From Acidovorax sp. SRB_14 (GTDB lineage: Bacteria; Pseudomonadota; Gammaproteobacteria; Burkholderiales; Burkholderiaceae_C): a DNA stretch of 64,000 bases. Positions within the stretch are counted from its first letter, which is position 1. Each line of letters opens with the position of its first letter. Below the pieces are notes generated by a model. It saw only the letters and a list, made by a program, of their open reading frames with translations, had not been told where the DNA came from and made no database searches. The stretch lies in contig NZ_MWOK01000016.1 of assembly GCF_012932145.1 (NCBI RefSeq), positions 27,083 to 91,082 of the forward strand, in the 5' to 3' direction. Below, piece after piece: positions 1 through 8,187 of the stretch. Both the position numbers and the translations under genes were made by a program.

Positions 1-118
1 GGAGCGCTTCCTGGCGCAGTGCTGCGTCACCTTATGATGCCCAGCGACCGCGGCGGTAGCGGGTCCCTGCAGCCCCACCGCCTTTTGTAAAACTGACTTA
101 TCGGATTGGGAGAACTGC

Positions 119-541
119 ATGAACATCCTGCTTGCTGTCGACGGCAGCGCGTACACCAAGAAAATGCTCGCCTACCTGGCCGCGCACGACGAACTGCTGG
201 GCGGCTCGCACAGCTACAGCGTGCTCACCGTGCAGCCCGCGCTGCCGGCGCGCGCGCGCGCCGCGCTGGGCAAGGCCGTGGTGGACAAGTACTACGCCGA
301 TGAGGCCGACAAGGTCATCAGCCCGGTGTCCAAGTTCCTGAGCCGCAAGGGGGTGGAGCCGCAGCGCATCGTCAAGGTCGGCCCCGTGGGCGAGACCATC
401 GCCAAGGTGGCCGACAACGGCAAGTTCGACCTGCTGGTCATGGGCTCGCACGGCCACGGCGCGCTGGCCACGCTGGTGATGGGCTCGGTCACCACCCAGG
501 TGCTGGCACACAGCGGCGTGCCGGTGCTGATCGTGCGCTGA
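119..541 (+). CDS. Universal stress protein (UspA family)
   Basis: A 140-residue single-domain protein, the usual length for a stand-alone Usp. The N-terminal strand MNILLAVDGS and the C-terminal GxxGx9GS nucleotide-binding signature (Gly109, Gly112, Gly122-Ser123), followed by a final VPVLIVR strand, identify the family. Members with this signature usually bind ATP and help cells survive starvation or oxidative and respiratory stress; the exact role here cannot be read from sequence. The start is preceded by GGGAGA about 6 bases upstream. It is followed by a good intrinsic terminator and then a convergent TetR gene, so it is probably monocistronic. The first 118 bases upstream show no clear gene. 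Confidence 0.93.
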   Translation: MNILLAVDGSAYTKKMLAYLAAHDELLGGSHSYSVLTVQPALPARARAALGKAVVDKYYADEADKVISPVSKFLSRKGVEPQRIVKVGPVGETIAKVADNGKFDLLVMGSHGHGALATLVMGSVTTQVLAHSGVPVLIVR

Positions 542-610
542 AGCTGGGACACCCGCTGCGGCGTCCGCCCTCGGCCTGCGTGCCGGCGGGTGGATCGCCG
601 CACCGCACCG

Positions 611-634
611 ATGCCCGCCTGCGCGGGCGTTTTT
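611..634 (+). terminator. Intrinsic terminator after the usp gene
   Basis: Stem ATGCCCGC / GCGGGCGT around a CTGC loop, followed by a run of T (630-634). It lies about 70 bp after the usp stop and just before the convergent TetR gene. Confidence 0.75.
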
Positions 635-658
635 CATGGCGGGCCGCCGTGTGCCGCG

Positions 659-1273
659 TCAGCGCGCGCGCAGGCCGTCGAAACAGGAGCGCAGCACGAG
701 GTCGACGATCTCGGCATCCTGGTATTGGCCGCTGTCCTTGAGAAAACCCACCACCGGGTCGCAGGCGCGCGCGTACAGGGTGTAGAGCACGGCCAGCGGC
801 GGCAGCGTGGTGTCGACCGCGCCCTGGTCCTGGGCCTCGGTGATCCACTGCCCGAGCTGGTCGCTCACGGCGACCAGGCCGGCGAGGTAGTTCGGGTCGG
901 CCATCAGCACCGCACGCAGCGCCGAGTTGCGGCTGGGCAGCAGCGGCATCTCCTGCGCCAGCAGGCGCTCAAGCGACCAGCGCACCACGGCGCGCAGCTT
1001 GTCGGTCGGCGCCAGGGCGCCATCGAGCGAGGCGAGGTAGGCGCGCACCCGGCCCAGTACCTGCACCATGGCGGCGCAGCACAGGTCCTCCTTGCTGCCG
1101 AAATGCTTGTACAGGCTGGCCTTGGCAATGCCCACGGCCTGGGCCACGTCGTCCATGGTCATGGCATCGAACGCCTTCTCGCCGAGCAGCTGGCAGGTCG
1201 CCTGCAGGATGGCTTCCTCGCGTGCGAGGTGCATGTGCTCCTTGAAGGAACGCCGGGGCGGTGCGGTGGTCAT
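659..1273 (-). CDS. TetR/AcrR family transcriptional regulator
   Basis: 204 residues with a typical TetR layout. The N-terminal helix-turn-helix (about residues 20-60) contains AMTMDDVAQAVGIAKASLYKH followed by FGSKEDL, and the C-terminal helical ligand domain is variable. Such proteins repress neighbouring genes until a small ligand binds. No divergently oriented transporter or enzyme gene adjoins it, so the target is not apparent; the next gene (ArgP-like) is co-oriented upstream. Autoregulation is possible but I see no convincing long palindrome at the promoter. Confidence 0.9.
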   Translation of the reverse strand: MTTAPPRRSFKEHMHLAREEAILQATCQLLGEKAFDAMTMDDVAQAVGIAKASLYKHFGSKEDLCCAAMVQVLGRVRAYLASLDGALAPTDKLRAVVRWSLERLLAQEMPLLPSRNSALRAVLMADPNYLAGLVAVSDQLGQWITEAQDQGAVDTTLPPLAVLYTLYARACDPVVGFLKDSGQYQDAEIVDLVLRSCFDGLRAR

Positions 1274-1371
1274 GGCGCTATCTTATTCAGCGCAGGCAAA
1301 AAACAGATCGCCATGGTTAATCGGCAACCCCGCAGTAGCCGTGCATCCACGCCGGTCTTGCGGCCAACCCG

Positions 1372-2280
1372 TCAGGCCAGCGCCCGCCCGGCGCCCGCCC
1401 GCAGCGCCTGGGTCAGCGCATCGAGCACCTGCGACTCCAGATTCCAGCAGTGCCAGTACAGCGCGATGGGCAGCGCGTGGCCCGGCGCCAGGTCAACGAA
1501 CTCGCCGCTGGCCAGCCGCTGGCGCACCAGCAGCTCCGGCACCACGCCCGCGCCCCAGCCCGCGGCCACCGCGCGCACCTGGCCTTCCGAACTGGGCACG
1601 AACAGGTGGCTGAGCGCCACGCGCTTGAGGCCGAAGGCGCGCGCAACGAACTCGGCCTGCATGTCGTCCTTGCGGTTGAACGACAGGAAGGAGACCTTGC
1701 GGAAGTTGTGCGCATTCAGGCCGTCGGGCAGGTGCTGCTGGGCGAAATCGCGCGAGGCCACGGCGACGTAGCGCATGGCCCCCAGCGGCACGACCTTGCA
1801 GCCGCGCAGGGCCTGCCCGAGCGTGGTGACGCAGCCGAGCACCTGCCCCGAGCGCAGCCACTCCTGGGTGAAGTCCTGGTCGTCGGCCACGATCTCCAGC
1901 GGCAGCCGCTGGTGCACCAGGGCCTGCAGCGCGTCCAGCGCCCAGGTGGCAATGCTGTCGGCGTTGATGGCGATGGCGATGCGCTCGTCCTCGCGGCCGC
2001 CGCCCGGCGCGCTGGGGGCCAGGTCCTGCAGATCGCGTTCGAGGTCGGCGCGCAGCAGGCGCAGCTGCTTGGTGTGCTTGAGCAGCAGCTGGCCCGCCGA
2101 GGTGGGCTTGAGCGGGCGGCTGCGCACGATCAGCACCGAGCCGACCTGCGTCTCCAGCGCGCGCAGGCGCTGCGACACGGCCGACTGGGTCACGTTCAGG
2201 CGCTGCGCGGCGCGCTCGAAGCCGCCCTCTTCAACGATGGCGGCGAGGCATTCGAGGGCGGTGGGATCGTAGGAACTCAT
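1372..2280 (-). CDS. LysR-family regulator, ArgP/IciA type
   Basis: 302 residues. The winged HTH at the N-terminus reads GFERAAQRLNVTQSAVSQRL, very close to the ArgP (IciA) class, and the region around VRSRPLKPTSAGQ also matches ArgP. ArgP proteins bind lysine or arginine and control amino-acid export or metabolism. The gene is divergent from a D-amino-acid dehydrogenase gene across 124 bp, so that dehydrogenase is the obvious target. The usual ArgP partner, the exporter ArgO/LysE, is not adjacent. The start ATG at 2280 gives full family length. Confidence 0.88.
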   Translation of the reverse strand: MSSYDPTALECLAAIVEEGGFERAAQRLNVTQSAVSQRLRALETQVGSVLIVRSRPLKPTSAGQLLLKHTKQLRLLRADLERDLQDLAPSAPGGGREDERIAIAINADSIATWALDALQALVHQRLPLEIVADDQDFTQEWLRSGQVLGCVTTLGQALRGCKVVPLGAMRYVAVASRDFAQQHLPDGLNAHNFRKVSFLSFNRKDDMQAEFVARAFGLKRVALSHLFVPSSEGQVRAVAAGWGAGVVPELLVRQRLASGEFVDLAPGHALPIALYWHCWNLESQVLDALTQALRAGAGRALA

Positions 2281-2404
2281 GGCAGGCCAGGTCAGGGAAG
2301 GAACAGGGAGAGCGGGCTCGGCTACTCTATTAGAGCAACTGATGCTTTTAGAACAAGTTTAATTTTGCTGTTGGCGCCCGGCAATGTGTCGCACACTGCG
2401 CCCC
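2281..2404. promoter_or_regulatory. Divergent control region argP-like / dadA
   Basis: A 124-bp divergent intergenic region, locally much richer in A+T (about 2320-2370) than its neighbours. It contains an 11-bp palindrome CTCTATTAGAG at 2325-2335, a plausible core for LysR-type binding. Promoter hexamers are not clear enough to call. Confidence 0.4.
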
Positions 2405-3757
2405 ATGAAAACCATTGTTCTGGGCGCCGGCATCATCGGCATCAGCACGGCCTGGCACCTGCTCGAGCGCGGGCACGAGGTCACCGTCGTCGACCGCCAG
2501 CCGGACGCCGCGCTCGAGACCAGCTTCGCCAACGCCGGGCAGATCTCGGTGAGCTACTGCGAGCCCTGGGCCAACCGCGAGGCGCCGCTCAAGGCGCTCA
2601 AGTGGATGTTCGACCAGGAGGCGCCGCTGCTGTTTCGCCCGCAGCTCGACTGGCAGCAGTGGCGCTGGGGCCTGCAGTTCCTCGCGCAGTGCAACGACGC
2701 GGCCTTCGAGCGCAACGTGCAGCAGATCGTCGCGCTGGGCGCCTACAGCCACGCCGCGCTCAAGGACGTGGTGCGCACCACCGGCATCGAATACCACCGG
2801 CTAGAGCGCGGCATCGCGCATTTCTACACCGACCAGAAGTCCTTCGACGAGGCCGGGAGCGCCGTCGAGCTGATGCGCAAGTACGGCGTGCAGCGCCGCC
2901 TGGTCAGCCGCGAGGAGCTGCTCGCGATCGAGCCCGCTTTCCGCGCCTACGGCGCGCACATCACGGGCGGCACCTACACCAGCACCGACGAAAGCGGCGA
3001 CGCGCGCGTGTTCACGCAGGCGCTGGCCCGGCGCTGTGCCGAGCGCGGCGTGCGGTTCCTCTACGGCCACGACGTGCTGCGCCTGAACAAAATCGGCAAT
3101 GCTATTGAATCCGTAGCTATCAGCGCACGCCAGGAAAGCGCTGGAGGCCAAAAACAGTCCAAATACCAGGCCCTGAAGGCCGACGCCGTGGTCGTGGCCT
3201 GCGGCTCCTACAGCGCGCCGCTGCTGCGCCGCGTCGGCGTGGACTTGCCGATCTACCCCGGCAAGGGCTACAGCGCCACCTTCCCGCTGCTGCGCCCCGA
3301 GGGCGCGCCGCTGGTCTCGACCATCGACGACGGCCGCAAGATCGCCATGAGCCGGTTGGGCAACGTGCTGCGCGTGGCCGGGACCATTGAGCTGGGCGGC
3401 TACGACCTTTCGCTCGACACGCCGGTGGCGCGCGCGCGCTGCCACATGCTCTCGCGCCGCATCGAGGAAATCCTGCCCGGCGTCTGCGACACGCGCACGC
3501 CCGAGCAGGGCGGCGATCCGCAGTACTGGGCCGGCCTGCGCCCGGCAACGCCGACCAACATCCCCTACATTGGCCGCACGCGCGTGGACCGGCTCTGGGT
3601 CAACGCCGGCCACGGCACGCTGGGCTGGACGCACGGCGCGGGCTCGGGCAAGGCGCTGGCGGAGCTGATCAGCGGCGAGCGCCCTGCCATGCAGTTCGGC
3701 TTCCTGGGCATGGACCGGGCGCCGGTGCCGCCGCAGCGCACGCGCATGCCGGCGTAG
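2405..3757 (+). CDS. dadA: D-amino-acid dehydrogenase (DadA type)
   Basis: 450 residues. The N-terminal FAD-binding motif is VLGAGIIG, followed by the DadA hallmarks ALETSFANAGQIS and PLKALKWMF, and near the C-terminus GLRPATPTNIPYIGRTR and LWVNAGHGTLGWT. The enzyme oxidises D-amino acids to 2-oxo acids and passes electrons to the respiratory chain at the inner membrane. I chose ATG 2405 because the upstream in-frame extension to 2384 lacks family similarity. Residues about 233-251 are encoded by a copy of the dispersed repeat (3101-3157) inserted in frame in a variable loop before the second FAD strand (ADAVVVACGSYS). The reading frame is intact, so the gene is probably functional. A divergent ArgP-like regulator adjoins it. 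Confidence 0.93.
   Translation: MKTIVLGAGIIGISTAWHLLERGHEVTVVDRQPDAALETSFANAGQISVSYCEPWANREAPLKALKWMFDQEAPLLFRPQLDWQQWRWGLQFLAQCNDAAFERNVQQIVALGAYSHAALKDVVRTTGIEYHRLERGIAHFYTDQKSFDEAGSAVELMRKYGVQRRLVSREELLAIEPAFRAYGAHITGGTYTSTDESGDARVFTQALARRCAERGVRFLYGHDVLRLNKIGNAIESVAISARQESAGGQKQSKYQALKADAVVVACGSYSAPLLRRVGVDLPIYPGKGYSATFPLLRPEGAPLVSTIDDGRKIAMSRLGNVLRVAGTIELGGYDLSLDTPVARARCHMLSRRIEEILPGVCDTRTPEQGGDPQYWAGLRPATPTNIPYIGRTRVDRLWVNAGHGTLGWTHGAGSGKALAELISGERPAMQFGFLGMDRAPVPPQRTRMPA
3101..3157 (+). repeat. Dispersed Comamonadaceae-type repeat, copy A (inside dadA)
   Basis: Begins GCTATTGAATCCGTAGCTAT and ends AAAGCGCTGGAGGCCAAAAA. It is 57 nt long (19 codons) and keeps the dadA frame. Compared with other DadA proteins, this loop is about 14 residues longer, which fits an insertion. 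Confidence 0.8.
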
Positions 3758-3818
3758 GCGCCACAGGCGGTCTGCGGTCTCTTGCGGGCATCGGCACGCG
3801 GCGCGCCGCCGCCCTGCC

Positions 3819-4601
3819 TCAGTGCAGCGTGCGCCGGCGGGCCAGGAAGTCGAGCAGCGCGGCGTCAAAGCCGTCGGGATCTTCGAGCTGCGGCCAGTGG
3901 CCGACCTGGGGCAGGCTGGCATGGCGCGCATCGGGCAGCACATGGGCCAGCGCCTGCAGGGCCTCGGGGGGCGTGCAGCGGTCATGGGCGCCGCCCAGCA
4001 GCAGCACCGGCAGGTGCAGGCGCGAGAGCGCCGCCGCGCGGCGGTCGAACGCGACCAGCGCCTGTAGCGCGCGCCGGTAGGTGGCGCGGTGCACCTGCGC
4101 CATGGCGTGGCTGGCCAGCCGCACGCCCTCGGGCAGCGCGCCCGGGCCGATGCCCTGCGGCACCAGCGTCTGCGCGATCTGCTCCATGCCGTGGCCCGCG
4201 TCGAGCGCCTGCAGGCGCGGCGCCACCCAGTCGCGCACGGCCGCCGCGTCCAGCGGCGGGCCGCCGGCGCACAGTACCATCCGGCGCACGCGCGCCGGGT
4301 GGCGCAGCGCCACCTCCAGCGCCAGCATCGCCCCCAGGCCGTGGCCCACCAGGGTCAGCGCGGTGGTGGGCTGCAACAGATCCATCAGCGCCAGGCAGCG
4401 CTGCGCGAGGCCTTGGAAACCGTAGGGCTCGATCGGGGCACTGTGGCCGTAGCCCGGCATGTCCCAGGCGACGGCGCGGTAGCCGGCGCTCGCCAGCGTC
4501 TCCACCTGGGGCGCAAAGCTCAGGTGCCCGCCGTCGGCGTCGTGCAGCATGAGCACCGCGGCGCCCGAGCCCAGGGAGGTGAAGGTGGGAAGCATGGACA
4601 T
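3819..4601 (-). CDS. Alpha/beta-hydrolase fold protein with Gly in place of the nucleophile
   Basis: 260 residues with a complete alpha/beta-hydrolase fold: WDMPGYGHS strand-turn, an Asp loop (GGAHDRCTPPE, Asp207) and a catalytic-type His (VGHWPQLEDP, His235). The nucleophile elbow reads VGHGLG, so residue 88 is Gly (GGC) where the family has Ser, Cys or Asp. The oxyanion-hole loop is LHDADGG rather than LHGxGG. Acid and base are kept while the nucleophile is lost, so ordinary ester hydrolysis is unlikely; a lyase-like, binding or degenerate role is possible. It is divergent from a flavin reductase gene. Start 4601 or 4595 (Met3) are both possible. Confidence 0.8.
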   Translation of the reverse strand: MSMLPTFTSLGSGAAVLMLHDADGGHLSFAPQVETLASAGYRAVAWDMPGYGHSAPIEPYGFQGLAQRCLALMDLLQPTTALTLVGHGLGAMLALEVALRHPARVRRMVLCAGGPPLDAAAVRDWVAPRLQALDAGHGMEQIAQTLVPQGIGPGALPEGVRLASHAMAQVHRATYRRALQALVAFDRRAAALSRLHLPVLLLGGAHDRCTPPEALQALAHVLPDARHASLPQVGHWPQLEDPDGFDAALLDFLARRRTLH

Positions 4602-4693
4602 GTGGTGGGGGGCGCGGTGCGCTGCAGCGTTTCGGTGCCCGGACCATAATAGCCGGCCCCGCCTGCGACTGCCCCACTTCCGCCCCCTCTCCC

Positions 4694-5203
4694 GTGCCCC
4701 GTTCTGCCCTGCTCCGCCCGCCCAGTTTTTCCTCCAGCGAATTTCGCGCGGCCCTGGGCATGTTCGCCACCGGCGTGACCATCGTCACGGCGCGCAGCGC
4801 CGAGGGCCAGCTGACGGGGCTCACGGCCAATTCCTTCAATTCGGTGTCGCTCACGCCGCCCCTGGTGCTGTGGAGCCTGGCGCGCAAGGCCGCGTCGCTG
4901 CCGGTGTTTGCCGCGGGTGCGCACTATGCGATCAACGTGCTGGCGGCGCACCAGAAGCCGTTGGCCGAGCGCTTTGCCATGCGCGGCGTGGACCGCTGGG
5001 CCGGCGTGGCGCACACGCCGGGCGAAAACGGCGCGCCGCTGCTCGAAGGCGCGCTGGCCACGTTCGAGTGCTTCAACCGCAGCCGCCACGAAGAGGGCGA
5101 CCACGTGATCTTCGTCGGCGAGGTCGAGCGCTGCACGCACCAGGCCGGCGTGCCGCCGCTGCTGTACCACGGCGGGCGCTTCTACACCGAGCACCCGCTC
5201 TAG
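4694..5203 (+). CDS. Flavin reductase domain protein (FMN-binding split barrel)
   Basis: 169 residues. The sequence FRAALGMFATGVTIVTA, then LTGLTANSFNSVSLTPPLVL, and GDHVIFVGEVE near the end are typical of short-chain flavin reductases (HpaC/ActVB-like). These use NAD(P)H to reduce flavin for a partner monooxygenase. No monooxygenase gene lies nearby, so the partner is unknown. It is divergent from the hydrolase at 3819-4601 across 92 bp. The stop codon lies immediately before a copy of the dispersed repeat. Confidence 0.9.
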   Translation: MPRSALLRPPSFSSSEFRAALGMFATGVTIVTARSAEGQLTGLTANSFNSVSLTPPLVLWSLARKAASLPVFAAGAHYAINVLAAHQKPLAERFAMRGVDRWAGVAHTPGENGAPLLEGALATFECFNRSRHEEGDHVIFVGEVERCTHQAGVPPLLYHGGRFYTEHPL

Positions 5204-5206
5204 ATT

Positions 5207-5275
5207 GCTATTGCTTCAATAGCTGCAAGCGCTTTGCCAGAAAGCGTTTGAGGCCATTTTGGCCCCAAGCTATCC
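5207..5275 (+). repeat. Dispersed repeat, copy B
   Basis: Starts GCTATTGCTTCAATAGCTGC. Its hairpin arms are CAAGCGCTTT / AAAGCGTTTG around GCCAG, and it continues GAGGCCATTTTGGCC. It fills the whole gap between the convergent flavin reductase and minE stops; the last bases overlap the minE stop codon (5270-5272). It may act as a bidirectional transcript-end hairpin. Confidence 0.8.
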
Positions 5276-5536
5276 GCGCGCGGTCTCGGGCAGCTCGATC
5301 TTGACTTCGAGCACTTCGAGGTTGTCCTGGCGCTCCAGGTGCACCTTGATGTCATCGGCGTTGATCGACACGTACTTGGAAATCACGGCCAGCAGCTCGC
5401 GCTGCAGCGCGGGTAGGTAGTCGGGCGCGGCAGCGTTGCGGCCGCTGCGCTCGTGCGCCAGGATGATCTGCAGGCGCTCGCGGGCGACGCTGGCGGTCTT
5501 TTTCTTTTCTCCGAGGAGCAGGGACAGCAGGGACAT
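5270..5536 (-). CDS. minE: Cell-division topological specificity factor MinE
   Basis: 88 residues, the normal MinE length. The N-terminal membrane-targeting and MinD-binding segment ([20 protein letters not shown], then LQIILAHER) is followed by the dimerisation domain ([19 protein letters not shown], ending VLEVKIELP). MinE triggers MinD ATP hydrolysis, driving the pole-to-pole oscillation that keeps the division ring at mid-cell. It is last in the minCDE operon, six bases after the minD stop. Its own stop codon lies at the edge of repeat copy B. Confidence 0.97.
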   Translation of the reverse strand: MSLLSLLLGEKKKTASVARERLQIILAHERSGRNAAAPDYLPALQRELLAVISKYVSINADDIKVHLERQDNLEVLEVKIELPETARG

Positions 5537-5542
5537 GGCGGC

Positions 5543-6358
5543 TTACCTCCCACCGAAAATGCGCTTGAAGAAACCGGGCTTTTGCGCGTCGGTGAAGCGC
5601 AGCGGCTTGTCCTCGCCGAGGAAGCGGTCGATCACGTCCTTGTAGGCCTCGGCCACGTCGGTGCCATTGAGGTGGATCGCGGGCAGGCCCTGGTTGGACG
5701 CCTGCAGCACGGCCTCGGACTCGGGGATCACGCCGATGAGCTTGATGCGCAGGATGTCCTGGATGTCGTCGAGCGAGAGCATGTGGCCGTCTTCGACGCG
5801 GCCCGGGTTGTAGCGCGTGATCAGCAGGTGCTCCTGGATCGGCTCGCCACCGTCGATGGCGCGCTGGGTCTTGGAGCCCAGCATGCCCAGGATGCGGTCG
5901 GAGTCGCGCACCGACGACACCTCGGGGTTGGTCACCACCAGGGCCTCGTCGGCGAAGTGCATCGCCAGCAGCGCGCCGCTCTCGATGCCGGCGGGCGAGT
6001 CGCAGACGATGAAGTCGAAGTCCATGGCCGCCAGGTCCTTGAGCACCTGGCCCACGCCGTCCTGGGTCAGCGCGTCCTTGTCGCGCGTCTGCGAGGCCGC
6101 GAGCACGAACAGGTTGTCGCTGTTCTTGTCCTTGATCAGCGCCTGGTGCAGGTTGGCGTCGCCCTGGATGACGTTGATGATGTCGTACACCACGCGCCGC
6201 TCGCAGCCCATGATGAGGTCGAGGTTGCGCAGGCCGACGTCAAAGTCGATCACGGCGGTCTTATGGCCGCGCAAGGCGAGGCCCGAGGCAAATGCGGCGC
6301 TGGTGGTGGTTTTGCCCACGCCACCCTTGCCGGAGGTCACGACGACGATTTTGGCCAT
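5543..6358 (-). CDS. minD: Septum-site-determining ATPase MinD
   Basis: 271 residues starting MAKIVVVTSGKGGVGKTTTS, the deviant Walker A of the ParA/MinD family. The C-terminus ends GFFKRIFGGR, the amphipathic membrane-targeting helix of MinD. ATP-bound MinD dimerises on the inner membrane and recruits MinC and MinE. The frame is open for 52 further codons upstream, but family similarity begins at this ATG, so I start there. It lies 49 bp after minC and 6 bp before minE. Confidence 0.97.
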   Translation of the reverse strand: MAKIVVVTSGKGGVGKTTTSAAFASGLALRGHKTAVIDFDVGLRNLDLIMGCERRVVYDIINVIQGDANLHQALIKDKNSDNLFVLAASQTRDKDALTQDGVGQVLKDLAAMDFDFIVCDSPAGIESGALLAMHFADEALVVTNPEVSSVRDSDRILGMLGSKTQRAIDGGEPIQEHLLITRYNPGRVEDGHMLSLDDIQDILRIKLIGVIPESEAVLQASNQGLPAIHLNGTDVAEAYKDVIDRFLGEDKPLRFTDAQKPGFFKRIFGGR

Positions 6359-6407
6359 GTGTTGCAAATCCCTTTGGGTTGGTTCAGAAAATCGGAATGC
6401 GGGGGGC

Positions 6408-7157
6408 TCACAGCGGCTCGATGAGCAGCTTCTCGCCCTCCAGGCGCACCTGGGCCGGTTTGCCCACGATGTCGGCAGGAATGGCGACCTCGGTGGTGCG
6501 GTAGATGCCGGCAATGGAGACCAGCTGCGGCTCCATGCAGGTGGTGAAGATGCGCGCGCCGGTGTTGCCGCGCGCGCCGGCGATGGCGCGGCCGCGCAGC
6601 GGTGCGTAAACGTGGATGTTGCCGTCGGCGATCACCTCGGCGCCAAAGCTGACCACGGCCAGCACCACCAGGTCGGCGCCGCGCGCATAGACCTGCTGGC
6701 CCGAGCGCAGCGGCTTGTCGACCACCACGGTGCCGGGGCCCGGCACGGGCACCTCGCGCACCACCTCGACCTCGTGCACTTCGTGGACCACCTCGGGCGG
6801 TTCGGTGGGCTCGGCCCGCGCGGGCGGCGCCTCGGGCGCGGCCGTGAGGCCGGCGGCCAGCGCTGCCGCCATCTGCGCGGGGCTGCCCCCTCGCACTGCC
6901 ACCGGCACGGTGTGGAAGCGGCGCAGCAGCGCCACGATGGCCGGGAAGTCTATGGCCTCGTCCGCCTCGCGCACCGGCGCCAGGTCGATCAGCACGGGGT
7001 CGTTGTCGAAAAAATCGGGGGCGTCGGCCATGCGCTGGGCCAGGTCGGTGGCCAGCAGCGCAGCGTCGGCGGACTTGAGCACCACGGCCACCACCGGCAG
7101 CGAGGCGCTCTTGAGGTCAAAGCTGGTGTGCGCGGCGCGCACCGTGTCAACGGCCAT
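6408..7157 (-). CDS. minC: Septum site-determining protein MinC
   Basis: 249 residues. The N-terminal domain (about 1-105) inhibits FtsZ assembly. A charged, Pro-rich linker (VVHEVHEVEVVREVPVPGPG region) leads to the C-terminal beta-helix (LRSGQQVYARGADLVVLA through GRAIAGARGNTGARIFTTCM), which binds MinD and dimerises. It is first gene of the minCDE operon. ATG 7157 gives the expected family start MAVDTVRAAHTSFDLKSA; the open frame further upstream is not conserved-looking. The EamA transporter gene at 7270 is divergent. Confidence 0.95.
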   Translation of the reverse strand: MAVDTVRAAHTSFDLKSASLPVVAVVLKSADAALLATDLAQRMADAPDFFDNDPVLIDLAPVREADEAIDFPAIVALLRRFHTVPVAVRGGSPAQMAAALAAGLTAAPEAPPARAEPTEPPEVVHEVHEVEVVREVPVPGPGTVVVDKPLRSGQQVYARGADLVVLAVVSFGAEVIADGNIHVYAPLRGRAIAGARGNTGARIFTTCMEPQLVSIAGIYRTTEVAIPADIVGKPAQVRLEGEKLLIEPL

Positions 7158-7269
7158 GGATTTGTGGTATTCGAAAGCCGCAAAGTGTACCGTGCGCCCG
7201 CCCAGGTCCCGTGTCCGGGCGTGTCCGTGAGCGGCGCGGCAGCGGCCCGAGGCGCTTGGATAATGCCCC

Positions 7270-8187
7270 ATGCCTTCCCCGCGCAAAAGCCACCTCGACG
7301 CCCTCGCCATCGCCCTGCTGTTGGGCTGCTGCCTGTTCTGGGGCTTCCAGCAGGTGCTGGTCAAGGTCACGGTGGCCGAGGTGGCGCCGGTGTTCCAGGC
7401 CTTTGTGCGCTTTGCCATCGCGACCGCGGCCGTGGCCGCGTGGTGCCTGTGGCGCGGCGTGCGCCTGGGCCACCGCGGCGACCCGGCCGGCTCGGCGGCC
7501 GCCGGGCTGCTCGCCGGGGCGCTGTTCGCCGCCGAATTCGCCTGCATCTACGTCGGGCTGCACTACACGACGGCCTCGCGGCTCACGGTGTTCCTGTACT
7601 GCGCGCCTTTCTGGGTCGCGCTGCTGCTGCCGCGCTTCGTGCCGGGCGAGCGGCTGCACGGCGGCCAGTGGCTGGGCCTGGCTGCCGCCTTTGCCGGCGT
7701 GGGCCTGGCGCTGGGCGACGGACTGCTGGGCGGCCAGCGCCCGGCCCTGGCCTGGCTGGGCGACGCGCTGGGCCTGCTGGGCGGGCTGCTGTGGGCGTTG
7801 ACCACGGCGGTGATCCGCGCCACGCCGCTGGGGCGCACGGCCCCCGAGAAGCAGTTGCTCTACCAGGTGGCGGTGAGCGCGGCCGCGTTGCCGCTGCTGT
7901 CGCTGGCGCTGGGCGAGCGCTGGAGCCTCGACCTCAGCGCCTTTGCGTGGGCATCGCTGCTGCTGCAGGCGCTGGTCGGCGCCTTTGTCAGCTACCTGGC
8001 GTGGATGTGGATGCTGGCGCACTACCCGGCCACCCGGATCTCGGTGTTCGTGTTTCTCACGCCCGTGTGTGCGCTGCTGTTCGGCGCAGGCTGGCTCGGC
8101 GAACCCGCCACGCCGGGGCTGCTGGTGGCCTTGGCACTGGTGGCGTCAGGCATTGTTCTGGTCAACCGCCGGCCGGCCGCCGCATGA
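7270..8187 (+). CDS. EamA/DMT-superfamily transporter
   Basis: 305 residues with about ten hydrophobic segments arranged as two EamA repeats, starting LALLLGCCLFWGFQQVLVKV and with the second repeat around WLGDALGLLGGLLWALTTA. The C-terminus (ISVFVFLTPVCALLFGAGWL) is typical of RhaT/YdcZ-like carriers in the inner membrane, many of which export amino acids or metabolites. The substrate cannot be predicted. It is divergent from minC and followed by repeat copy C. Confidence 0.88.
   Translation: MPSPRKSHLDALAIALLLGCCLFWGFQQVLVKVTVAEVAPVFQAFVRFAIATAAVAAWCLWRGVRLGHRGDPAGSAAAGLLAGALFAAEFACIYVGLHYTTASRLTVFLYCAPFWVALLLPRFVPGERLHGGQWLGLAAAFAGVGLALGDGLLGGQRPALAWLGDALGLLGGLLWALTTAVIRATPLGRTAPEKQLLYQVAVSAAALPLLSLALGERWSLDLSAFAWASLLLQALVGAFVSYLAWMWMLAHYPATRISVFVFLTPVCALLFGAGWLGEPATPGLLVALALVASGIVLVNRRPAAA

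Noticed and set aside
1..37. Possible tail of an upstream gene ending at a TGA (35-37)
   Set aside because: Only about 11 codons are visible and no family can be recognised.
1450..3108. A 552-codon plus-strand frame over the LysR gene and dadA
   Set aside because: No domain signal and it runs through two well-supported genes in other frames.
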